From NCBI GenBank assembly GCA_945957185.1, contig CAMFKA010000058.1, positions 1 to 10,689 of the forward strand: a stretch of DNA of 10,689 bases. The letters run 5' to 3'. The notes under the pieces were generated by a model. That model did not search any database. It was given only the letters and a program-made list of their open reading frames with translations, and was not told the DNA's origin. Source of the DNA: an uncultured Chlamydiaceae bacterium. Lineage in GTDB: Bacteria; Chlamydiota; Chlamydiia; Chlamydiales; Parachlamydiaceae. Both the position numbers and the translations under genes were made by a program. Of this stretch, positions 4,975-10,689 are shown piece by piece. How positions within the stretch are numbered: the first letter of the stretch is position 1; every line of letters starts with the position of its first letter.

Positions 4975-7501
4975 GTGTGAACTCAAAAAAAATGCTGCAG
5001 GGTCTAAAGGGGCCCTCAGCCTTATCTTAAAAGGGGAGTATTCCGATAAAGATCTCCCCCTTCGTACGCTCCTGCTTAAACATCGCCTCCCTCTCACCGG
5101 TAAAGTGGAAATCCCCCCTACGGCTAGCTACGATTTTTTTGCTCTAATGGCAACCGGAGGGGAGCTTTATTATCAAAATAAACGTCTTCTCGTCGACTTG
5201 TATGGAAAGTCAAAGCTGGTTTACAAAGTCGGTGACGGGGGTAAGGTGCAGTGTGTTGTGGAAGCGGGAGCTAAGTCTATTCCTCTTCAAGAGGTTACTG
5301 CCATTGGCGCAGGTAATCCCCATTGGTATCTGCATGGCATGATGATTCGGTTCCTTCATTCCGAAATCTTCTGGTCCGATTTCGATACGGCTTTCCACTC
5401 GCCCGAAAAGCTTTCTCCCGTCGATTTGGAAAGCGATGATCCCGATGCCCCCGAAGTCGTTTACGAGGGAAACGGTCAACAAGCTGTCGCTATTGCTGCA
5501 AAACCTCTCCCTTTTCTAAAGCTCCATGATAGAACCGGCGCGTTTGCAGATTTGTGGTTTCTATATTCTAACGGAGTTCGTGTTCCTATTCACGAAACGC
5601 TTTCTCAGGCATCGGTTAAGCGTGACCGTCAAGCAGAGTCCGATTGGGAAAAAGATCTGCTTGAAACCGGTTTCCAAAAAAAGACGGTAGGACGCTCTCA
5701 CTACTTTTGCCCTATGGATAAGGTGGGGAAGACGCTGAGTTTTCTGTTAGATCTGGGGTGGGTGATTTTCGATGCGCATGATAGCGTTGTCGTCAAGTTC
5801 AAAGACCGAAAGCTACTTGGAGAGACGGTAGGGGAGACTATCCACATCTCGGGACAACTTCAATTCGGAGAACATCAAGTCGATTTAAAAGATGTTTATG
5901 GTGCCTTTACAAGGCGTGATCGCTTTGTCGCGCTTGGAGAAGGTCACGTGGGGTGGCTTGATGGAGCTGCTCTTGAAGGGATCGACGAGATCGATGCCGA
6001 CTCGGAAAGTGGTGGCGAATTGACTCTGCGACGTCACGCTTTCGGATCGCTGGAGAAGTTGTTTGGTGGCGATGCTGTCGAAATTGACGCTCCGTTATCT
6101 CGATTAAAAGAACTTTTAGATGTTGTGTCCGCACAGATGGATGTGGAACTTCCTCTTGAATTTTTAGCTGATTTGCGCCCCTATCAACAGCAAGGGGTTG
6201 CGTGGATGACAAGACTGCAGCAGCTTGGTTTGCATGGATTGCTGGCAGACGATATGGGACTGGGAAAAACGGTTCAAGTGATCGCTTTCCTTTCCACAAG
6301 ACCACAGACGGAACCTACACTCATCGTCGTTCCTACTACTCTGGTTTTTAACTGGCAAAAAGAGTTCGAGAAATTCTTACCTTCACGAAAAGTTGTTATC
6401 CATCAAGGTGTCGATAGGAGTCGCAATCCTGACGATTATAGGAACGCCGATATCGTTATCACCACATACACTACTGTCAGGAATGATCTGTCATTTTTTT
6501 GTCAGATTCCGTTTGCTCACCTTATTTTGGATGAAGCGCAAGCGATAAAGAACGATAAAACTCAAATCGCACAAGCAATCTACCGATTAAAAGCGGCATT
6601 TCGACTTTCTATGACGGGAACACCTATCGAAAACCGATTTTCAGAGTTGTGGTCGCAGTTCCGCTTTCTCATCCCCGATCTATTCGAAGGACTCGAACAA
6701 TTCGAAGCCGATGCAGCGATGGATTCTCGCAAAATTAAGAGGCGAGTGAAACCCTTCATTTTGCGGAGAGATAAACGAGAGGTTGCTAAGGATCTGCCCG
6801 AAAAAATTGAACAGGTTGTTTGGGTGGAGATGGGGGAGTCACAAAGAGCTCTTTACGAAGGATTTTTAGCTCAAGTGAAAGGATCGAAGCAGAAGAAGTC
6901 GACAATGGAAATTTTGGAGGCAATCTTGCGTTTACGGCAACTGTGTTGCCATCCGCTTCTACTAAGCAAACATTTCGAGGATGATGCTACCCTTGAATCG
7001 GCAAAATTTGCCGCCCTTTTTGCCGATTTAGAGACACTTTTTGCCGAGCGGCAAAAAGTGCTGGTCTATAGTCAGTTTACTTCTATGCTTTCGTTAATGA
7101 TCAAAGAAGCAGCTTCGAGAGGCTGGAAATTTAGCGTTTTAGACGGAACGACGAAAGATCGAGAATCCCAGGTGCAGCGCTTTCAAGAAGATCCCGAAAT
7201 TTCTCTATTTTTTATCAGTTTGAAGGCTGGAGGCGCCGGACTTAACCTTACCGCTGCGGATGCTGTCTTGCTGTATGATCCTTGGTGGAACGAAGCAGTA
7301 GAACGACAGGCGATTGATCGTGCGCATCGGATGGGAAGATCATCGCCTGTTTTAGCGAAACGTTACGTTGTACGAGAGTCTGTGGAGGAGAAAATGATGA
7401 AAATCAAGCAGGCAAAAAACGTACTTGCGAACGATATTTTCGAGGAAGATCTCACTTCGTTACGTCTCACAGCAGAGGAGCTGGAGCAGCTTCTACTGTG
7501 A
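4964..7501 (+). CDS. SNF2-family DNA-dependent ATPase
   Basis: The 845-residue protein is a Swi2/Snf2 superfamily-2 translocase, using ATP to move on double-stranded DNA and probably to remodel protein-DNA complexes. Ordered motifs are LRPYQQQGVAWM (404-415), Walker A in DDMGLGKT (429-436), DEAQ (523-526), SMTGTPIEN (549-557), VYSQFTSM (701-708), LKAGGAGLNLT (753-763) and QAIDRAHRMGR (782-792). All are intact, so it should be active. Residues 1-390 are a long N-terminal region typical of bacterial SNF2 proteins; no SWIM zinc motif is visible. Bacterial SNF2 proteins with long N-terminal regions are known from chlamydiae. The ATG lies inside the preceding gene and has no clear Shine-Dalgarno sequence, implying coupled translation. 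Its last 9 bp overlap a convergent small gene. Confidence 0.95.
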   Translation: MTVRCELKKNAAGSKGALSLILKGEYSDKDLPLRTLLLKHRLPLTGKVEIPPTASYDFFALMATGGELYYQNKRLLVDLYGKSKLVYKVGDGGKVQCVVEAGAKSIPLQEVTAIGAGNPHWYLHGMMIRFLHSEIFWSDFDTAFHSPEKLSPVDLESDDPDAPEVVYEGNGQQAVAIAAKPLPFLKLHDRTGAFADLWFLYSNGVRVPIHETLSQASVKRDRQAESDWEKDLLETGFQKKTVGRSHYFCPMDKVGKTLSFLLDLGWVIFDAHDSVVVKFKDRKLLGETVGETIHISGQLQFGEHQVDLKDVYGAFTRRDRFVALGEGHVGWLDGAALEGIDEIDADSESGGELTLRRHAFGSLEKLFGGDAVEIDAPLSRLKELLDVVSAQMDVELPLEFLADLRPYQQQGVAWMTRLQQLGLHGLLADDMGLGKTVQVIAFLSTRPQTEPTLIVVPTTLVFNWQKEFEKFLPSRKVVIHQGVDRSRNPDDYRNADIVITTYTTVRNDLSFFCQIPFAHLILDEAQAIKNDKTQIAQAIYRLKAAFRLSMTGTPIENRFSELWSQFRFLIPDLFEGLEQFEADAAMDSRKIKRRVKPFILRRDKREVAKDLPEKIEQVVWVEMGESQRALYEGFLAQVKGSKQKKSTMEILEAILRLRQLCCHPLLLSKHFEDDATLESAKFAALFADLETLFAERQKVLVYSQFTSMLSLMIKEAASRGWKFSVLDGTTKDRESQVQRFQEDPEISLFFISLKAGGAGLNLTAADAVLLYDPWWNEAVERQAIDRAHRMGRSSPVLAKRYVVRESVEEKMMKIKQAKNVLANDIFEEDLTSLRLTAEELEQLLL
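6999..7060. repeat. CGGCAAA cluster with 12-bp inverted repeat inside SNF2 gene
   Basis: Five copies of CGGCAAA or its complement TTTGCCG occur at 6999-7005, 7007-7013, 7019-7025, 7040-7046 and 7049-7055. The last two lie in a perfect 12-bp inverted repeat, 7035-7046 against 7049-7060, with a two-base loop. The coding effect is the recurring Phe-Ala pattern in AKFAALFADLETLFAERQK (residues 680-698), so part of the repetition may simply reflect protein sequence. Confidence 0.5.
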
Positions 7502-7663
7502 GTCTTGACTACTGATTTCTTGAGCTGTCGCCTTTAAGGCAGACAATCCGCCCGTAAACCCGATCTTGGTCATCAGATGATCGAGGTAAGAGAGCTCCGC
7601 GAGGAGCAGATCATTTACACTTTCTAAACGAGCGATTTTTTTCTGTAACTGCTGCTTCGTCAT
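7493..7663 (-). CDS. Small paralogous coiled-coil protein 1 (56 aa)
   Basis: This 56-residue protein is unrecognised but clearly homologous to its neighbour at 7720-7902. The first 50 residues align without gaps at 29 identities. Shared blocks are MTK, LESVND (13-18), YLDHLM (26-31), GF (35-36) and KATA-x-EI (44-50). Residues 1-31 look like one amphipathic helix able to form a short coiled coil. The frame opens at 7714, but the start at 7663 matches the paralogue's start and has GGAGGT (7668-7673, minus strand) four bases upstream. It follows the paralogue by 56 bp and probably shares its transcript. Its last 9 bp overlap the SNF2 gene end. Confidence 0.8.
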   Translation of the reverse strand: MTKQQLQKKIARLESVNDLLLAELSYLDHLMTKIGFTGGLSALKATAQEISSQDSQ

Positions 7664-7665
7664 AG

Positions 7666-7679
7666 TGACCTCCAGGTCA
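7666..7679. promoter_or_regulatory. Palindrome over the RBS of small gene 1
   Basis: TGACCT (7666-7671) and AGGTCA (7674-7679) are perfect 6-bp arms around two bases, and the Shine-Dalgarno sequence GGAGGT of the 56-residue gene lies inside. This could be a protein-binding site or a weak structure masking the RBS. The two-base loop makes a stable RNA hairpin unlikely. Confidence 0.25.
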
Positions 7680-7719
7680 GTGCTACTTAATCCATGCAAG
7701 TTTTGTGCCACCAAAAAAA

Positions 7720-7902
7720 TTATTGAGCTAATTGATTGCTGTTGGCTCTTACGATCTCTTCTGCTGTCGCTTTAAATGTGTCGACACCGTGAGCGAAGCC
7801 GACGCAACGCATGAGGTGATCGAGGTAAGTCACTTCTGTGCTTAGCTGGTCGTTTACGCTTTCTAAAAGAGCAACTTTAGCTCTGAGTTCTGTTTTTGTC
7901 AT
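7720..7902 (-). CDS. Small paralogous coiled-coil protein 2 (60 aa)
   Basis: This is the upstream member of a tandem pair. The 60-residue product shares MTK, LESVND (13-18), YLDHLM (26-31), GF (35-36) and KATAEEI (44-50) with the 56-residue neighbour, 29 of 50 positions identical. The first 31 residues are predicted helical with heptad-like leucines and valines; the last ten are polar. The frame opens at 7932, but AAGGAG (7910-7915, minus strand) seven bases upstream fixes the start at 7902, and alignment to the paralogue agrees. The tail is longer than the paralogue's by four residues. No function is assignable; size and helix suggest a small homo- or hetero-oligomer or adaptor. Confidence 0.8.
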   Translation of the reverse strand: MTKTELRAKVALLESVNDQLSTEVTYLDHLMRCVGFAHGVDTFKATAEEIVRANSNQLAQ

Positions 7903-7958
7903 CTTGAGTCTCCTTGTGGGCTTTGATACCATTCATTAAAGCGCGAGTTTGTTAAAGA

Positions 7959-7988
7959 AGTATAAAGATAGGGTTAATCTTTCATCAA
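7959..7988 (-). promoter_or_regulatory. Candidate promoter for the small-protein pair
   Basis: On the minus strand TTGATG (7983-7988) and TATACT (7959-7964) are 18 bases apart, four and five of six to consensus. Transcription would start near 7952, giving a leader of about 50 bases to the AUG at 7902. It lies 21 bp outside inverted-repeat element C. Confidence 0.4.
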
Positions 7989-8009
7989 TTTTGGAAAAAG
8001 GAATGTCTT

Positions 8010-8213
8010 CACCAGATGCAGCTTAGTAACCTCACCCCTGCCCCTGCCCTTGCCCTTGCCCAAATTTTGTCAATTAATTACCAGTCCGAAAAAGCTTAGC
8101 TACCTTGTATCTAGTACACGACCTAAAGTAGCTGAGGCTTTCTTCCTGGAAGTTTGGGCACGGGCACGGGCAAGGGCAAGGGCAGGGGTGGAGTTACTAA
8201 GCCGCATCTGGTG
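8010..8213. repeat. MITE-like inverted-repeat element C, GGGCAA hexamer arms
   Basis: The outer ends match: CACCAGATGC (8010-8019) and its complement (8204-8213), then GCTTAGTAAC (8021-8030) and its complement (8193-8202). Inside are G/C hexamer arrays. The left arm reads CCCCTG twice, CCCTTG twice, then CCCAAA, ending at 8064. The right arm, read on minus, has CCCCTG once, CCCTTG twice, CCCGTG twice, then CCCAAA, starting at 8153. The arms therefore differ by exactly one hexamer. The interior pairs again (8081-8103 with 8128-8149, including AGCTAC/GTAGCT). No transposase or clear target-site duplication is present. The rest of the 363-bp spacer 7903-8265 holds only promoter-like sites. Confidence 0.85.
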
Positions 8214-8230
8214 GTTACTACTCTACACCG

Positions 8231-8259
8231 TTGACCGGAAATGGTGTCTCGGGCAGAAT
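8231..8259 (+). promoter_or_regulatory. Candidate promoter for a leaderless transcript
   Basis: TTGACC (8231-8236), five of six to consensus, is followed after 17 bases by CAGAAT (8254-8259), four of six. Transcription starting seven bases later would begin at 8266, the A of the chosen ATG, giving a leaderless mRNA. That fits the absence of a Shine-Dalgarno sequence, but the -10 is weak. Confidence 0.3.
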
Positions 8260-8265
8260 CGTGGC

Positions 8266-8796
8266 ATGCCTGCTTACTACACTGATTACTCATGGAAAAA
8301 TGGAAAGCCTTCCGGTAAGGGAGAGTGCTCTGATATGCCCGTGAACGGCGTTTTCTTTAAAATTATCGCCGACCCTTATTACAAACACATCTCTATCGAA
8401 AAATATGTCGATGGCAAATGGGACTCTGTCGTCTACGACTCCAGCCGCCTCGATTTTCGTAAGATGAACGAACGAGACCAACGCGCCTGGCAAAAAGAAG
8501 TTTTGGTGGAAACGGCAGACTCCGTCGAATGCTTAATCCGCGATCAAGACGACAGGATCGTTTTTTTGGAAAAACATTCCTTCAAAAATAATGTTCCTAT
8601 CGAATGCCAAGTGTTTTCTCCAAACGGAATTTTGCTGGCGACTCAAAAAATGCATTACACAGAATGGGGCTCCGCTTTCAATGGAGTGACATTGTCGGAC
8701 AGTTTGGAACGCCTCGTTCTAAAAAAGACTTACGATTTTGATCCCCAAACCTTTGAATTCACGACTCTGATGAGCGAAGACCGCGGCGAAAAATAA
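8266..8796 (+). CDS. Unrecognised conserved-looking protein (176 aa)
   Basis: I do not recognise this product. It begins MPAYYTDYSWKNGKPSGKGE, vaguely like the NGK-x-x-G units of MORN/YwqK-type antitoxin-like proteins, but no repeat array follows. It is hydrophilic and mixed alpha/beta in appearance, with no signal peptide or membrane segment. The frame is open back to 8050, but that extension translates the hexamer arm of the adjacent repeat (an alternating Ala-Arg stretch) and is not credible. The ATG at 8266 is the first start codon after the element. No RBS is visible. It is 62 bp before the transporter gene on the same strand and may be co-transcribed. The element may have replaced its original upstream region. 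Confidence 0.7.
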   Translation: MPAYYTDYSWKNGKPSGKGECSDMPVNGVFFKIIADPYYKHISIEKYVDGKWDSVVYDSSRLDFRKMNERDQRAWQKEVLVETADSVECLIRDQDDRIVFLEKHSFKNNVPIECQVFSPNGILLATQKMHYTEWGSAFNGVTLSDSLERLVLKKTYDFDPQTFEFTTLMSEDRGEK

Positions 8797-8821
8797 TCTG
8801 TCCCGAAAATTCAAAGATCTT

Positions 8822-8850
8822 TATAATCAGACTTTTGAATTTATTCGGAG
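8822..8850 (+). promoter_or_regulatory. Perfect -10 box and start-deciding RBS of the transporter
   Basis: TATAAT lies at 8822-8827 without a recognisable -35, predicting a start near 8834. GGAG at 8847-8850 is eight bases before a TTG at 8859-8861. A TTG at 8835 would sit at the transcript's very 5' end and lacks an RBS, so 8859 is preferred. Confidence 0.35.
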
Positions 8851-8858
8851 AAATAGAT

Positions 8859-10610
8859 TTGTCTGACACAAAACAACCCAAATTTCCTTTATTAGGACTT
8901 CTGACTGCTCAATTTACAGGTGCCTTTACCGACAACGCATGGAAGCTAGTTGTCTTTACCCTCGCTACCAGACCTCTTCTTCAAGGAATTCTTCACCACG
9001 ATGTCGATATCAACCAAGCTTCCCAATTCCAAGCTACCTTGGCATTGCTAACATTTTTGGTACCTTTCCTCCTGTTTTCAATCCCTTCCGCGGTTTGTGC
9101 CGACTACGTCAGCAAACGGTCGATGATCGTTGCGATGAAAGGCTTCGAAGTTCTTCTGATGACGGCGGCTACGTTGTCACTTTGGTGGACTCCAACAAGC
9201 TTGCTAGTTCCATTCCTTATTCTCGCTTTTCTCGGAGTCCATAGCGCCCTCTTCGGTCCCGCAAAATATGGGATCCTCCCGGAAATCCTTCCAAAAGAAA
9301 AACTTTCCGCCGGAAACGGTCTTTCAGAAATGTGGACGATGTTAGCAATTATTTTAGGAACGATGATGGGGCCGATACTGCTCGGTTTCGATGGCGGCGG
9401 CGCCTACCCCGCTTACTCCTGGCTTGCCCCTGCAATGCTGACCATGCTGTCGCTGTGCGGTTTTATCTTTTCTTTGACAATTAGCAAAACCCCGGCAACG
9501 CCTTTCGATCGCACCTCCTCTTACTTTGCTCCGATTATCGAAGGCTGGAATGTCATCCGTAAAGACCGCTCCCTTTGGCTTGTGATGCTAGGAAGCGTAG
9601 TCTATTGGATGATGACAAGTTTGATCGGCCAAAACATTTTGGTTTATGCGAAAGTGTTAGTCACGGATTTAGGGGAGTCGATAGGGGAGAATGGAGAGAT
9701 GTTCCAAGGGATCGCTCCTGCTGCTTACGGCATTGGTGTGGCTCTAGGGGCTGTTCTAGCGGGAAAAATCTCGCGAGGACGCGTGGAACAAGGGTTGATT
9801 CCAATCGGAGCGATCGCGTTTGCGTTGTCAACATTTCTGTTAGGACTTCTTCAACCCGGAATGACGGGAACAATCGTTCTTTTAATTGTTGCGGGAGTGT
9901 CCTCAGGCTTCCTTATTGTGCCCATTCATTCGTTAATTCAGATTAGATCTCCCACAGGTAACTGTGGAACTATCATCGCCATTGGAAATATGATGGATAT
10001 CGTGGGGATGATTGCAGGTTCCGTGTTGGCAGGGGTGATGGCTGCTGCAGGACTTAGTATCGGTGCGATTTTGATTTTGTCCTCCTTTTGCGTCATGGCA
10101 GGGGCTTATTGGGCTGTTCGACTACTTCCGGATGCTCTCATTCGTTTTGCGTTTATTATTTTGACGAGGACGCTGTACAAAGTGCGTGCAATTGGAATGG
10201 AACATCTGCCAACAGATAAGCCTTTCTATGTGATTCAGAGGGGAGGAATGACAGTGCTCGATGCGCTGCTGATTTCCGCAATGATCGACAGGCCGGCAAA
10301 GTTGCTGATCCCAAAAGAGTGGTATGAAGAGTGGTTTATCCACCCTATTGCTACAATTCTACGGGCGATTCCTATCGAAGACTCCGCCGATTTAGCGCGA
10401 AAATTGAAAGCTTTAAATAAGCTGGAAGATGGTTCGGAGTCGACTCCAGCCAAGGCTATCGTGATGGGGAATTTTGATTGCGAATCAGAAGCGGAAACGG
10501 GATGGGTTTACGTCCCAATCGACTTGGAGTATGTGTGTGACTCTCCGGTGCTTAATTTCCCGAAGATCGTCTCGTACAAAGCCATAATCGACTTCGCCCA
10601 CGCCCCTTAA
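8859..10610 (+). CDS. ygeD: LplT/YgeD-like lysophospholipid transporter with degenerate acyltransferase domain
   Basis: The 583-residue protein (numbering from TTG 8859) has a major-facilitator domain of about a dozen hydrophobic segments in residues 1-425. GPAKYG (133-138) followed by LPE and LSAGNGLSE is characteristic of LplT/YgeD, which flips lysophospholipids across the inner membrane for reacylation. Residues about 430-583 resemble a PlsC glycerolipid acyltransferase, but the HX4D motif reads G463-M-T-V-L-D468, so the catalytic histidine is missing. The FPEG motif is likewise unrecognisable around G537. The tail may bind substrate or regulate. From memory, Chlamydia trachomatis has a YgeD-annotated homologue of similar length. 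An alternative TTG at 8835 would add eight residues. No AMP-binding Aas domain follows before the stop. Confidence 0.85.
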   Translation: MSDTKQPKFPLLGLLTAQFTGAFTDNAWKLVVFTLATRPLLQGILHHDVDINQASQFQATLALLTFLVPFLLFSIPSAVCADYVSKRSMIVAMKGFEVLLMTAATLSLWWTPTSLLVPFLILAFLGVHSALFGPAKYGILPEILPKEKLSAGNGLSEMWTMLAIILGTMMGPILLGFDGGGAYPAYSWLAPAMLTMLSLCGFIFSLTISKTPATPFDRTSSYFAPIIEGWNVIRKDRSLWLVMLGSVVYWMMTSLIGQNILVYAKVLVTDLGESIGENGEMFQGIAPAAYGIGVALGAVLAGKISRGRVEQGLIPIGAIAFALSTFLLGLLQPGMTGTIVLLIVAGVSSGFLIVPIHSLIQIRSPTGNCGTIIAIGNMMDIVGMIAGSVLAGVMAAAGLSIGAILILSSFCVMAGAYWAVRLLPDALIRFAFIILTRTLYKVRAIGMEHLPTDKPFYVIQRGGMTVLDALLISAMIDRPAKLLIPKEWYEEWFIHPIATILRAIPIEDSADLARKLKALNKLEDGSESTPAKAIVMGNFDCESEAETGWVYVPIDLEYVCDSPVLNFPKIVSYKAIIDFAHAP

Positions 10611-10689
10611 ATAGTAAGGCAACGCGGAGGCGCGGGCATCCTATTGCGCACATCTTTTTTTGACAAATAAATCATCCCCCGTGATTCGC

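Noticed and set aside
5907..6305. Minus-strand open frame inside the SNF2 gene
   Set aside because: It is antisense to the SNF2 N-terminal region and Walker A segment and has low-complexity Arg/Gln/His composition typical of a shadow frame.
8050..8265. N-terminal extension of the 176-residue protein back to 8050
   Set aside because: It translates the hexamer arms and interior of inverted-repeat element C, giving an artificial Ala-Arg run, with no RBS at the ATG.
8835..8858. Upstream TTG start for the transporter
   Set aside because: No RBS precedes it and the likely transcript begins at about the same base; TTG 8859 has GGAG at proper spacing.
10619..10661. Terminator after the transporter (CGCG-rich segment and seven T)
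   Set aside because: Stems are only about 4 bp and lie some 20 bases from the T-run; not convincing.
10660..10665. TTGACA as a promoter for a gene beyond the window
   Set aside because: No suitable -10 appears 16-18 bases downstream before the window ends.

Overview
The window looks like chromosome from a Chlamydia-related intracellular bacterium (phylum Chlamydiota, probably an amoeba-associated family rather than Chlamydiaceae). No rRNA or marker gene is present, so this rests on gene content. It carries a YgeD/LplT-type transporter with an acyltransferase-like tail and a bacterial SNF2 helicase. It also has a leucine-rich-repeat protein and a divergent eukaryote-type protein kinase of the kind these bacteria use as candidate secreted effectors, plus several small unrecognised proteins. 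Base composition is moderate. No tRNA, rRNA, CRISPR array, transposase or phage gene was seen.

Layout. (1) 1-366: thioredoxin trxA on the minus strand with a perfect hairpin after its stop. (2) 367-694: divergent spacer holding promoters and an imperfect inverted-repeat element (440-604). (3) 695-2940: a short LRR protein on plus and a protein kinase on minus, convergent and overlapping by 55 bp in their coding ends. (4) 3032-3853: a cysteine-rich DUF116-like protein on minus. (5) 3854-4203: divergent spacer dominated by a 170-base long-hairpin element. (6) 4204-7501: a plus-strand pair, an unrecognised coiled-coil protein whose end overlaps the start of a SNF2-family ATPase. (7) 7493-7902: two tandem paralogous 56- and 60-residue proteins on minus. 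(8) 7903-8265: divergent spacer holding a 204-bp inverted-repeat element with hexamer-repeat arms. (9) 8266-10610: an unrecognised 176-residue protein and a lysophospholipid-transporter-like protein with an apparently inactive acyltransferase domain.

The most notable pattern is not a gene. All three divergent intergenic spacers contain an inverted-repeat element of about 165-205 bp whose arms are built from degenerate short tandem units. The unit differs each time: a CACWGAGAT-like 9-mer, GGGACAA-like units, and the GGGCAA hexamer. Co-directional and convergent junctions have none. The middle element folds into a 55-bp stem with a UACG-capped apical hairpin, and six of its seven non-Watson-Crick positions are G-U pairs when read as plus-strand RNA. 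These may be MITE-like elements, structured RNAs or divergent-promoter insulators; the sequence alone does not decide.

The genes do not form one pathway. Thioredoxin, SNF2 ATPase and lipid transporter are housekeeping. The LRR protein, kinase and coiled-coil protein are plausible host-interaction factors, which is inference only.
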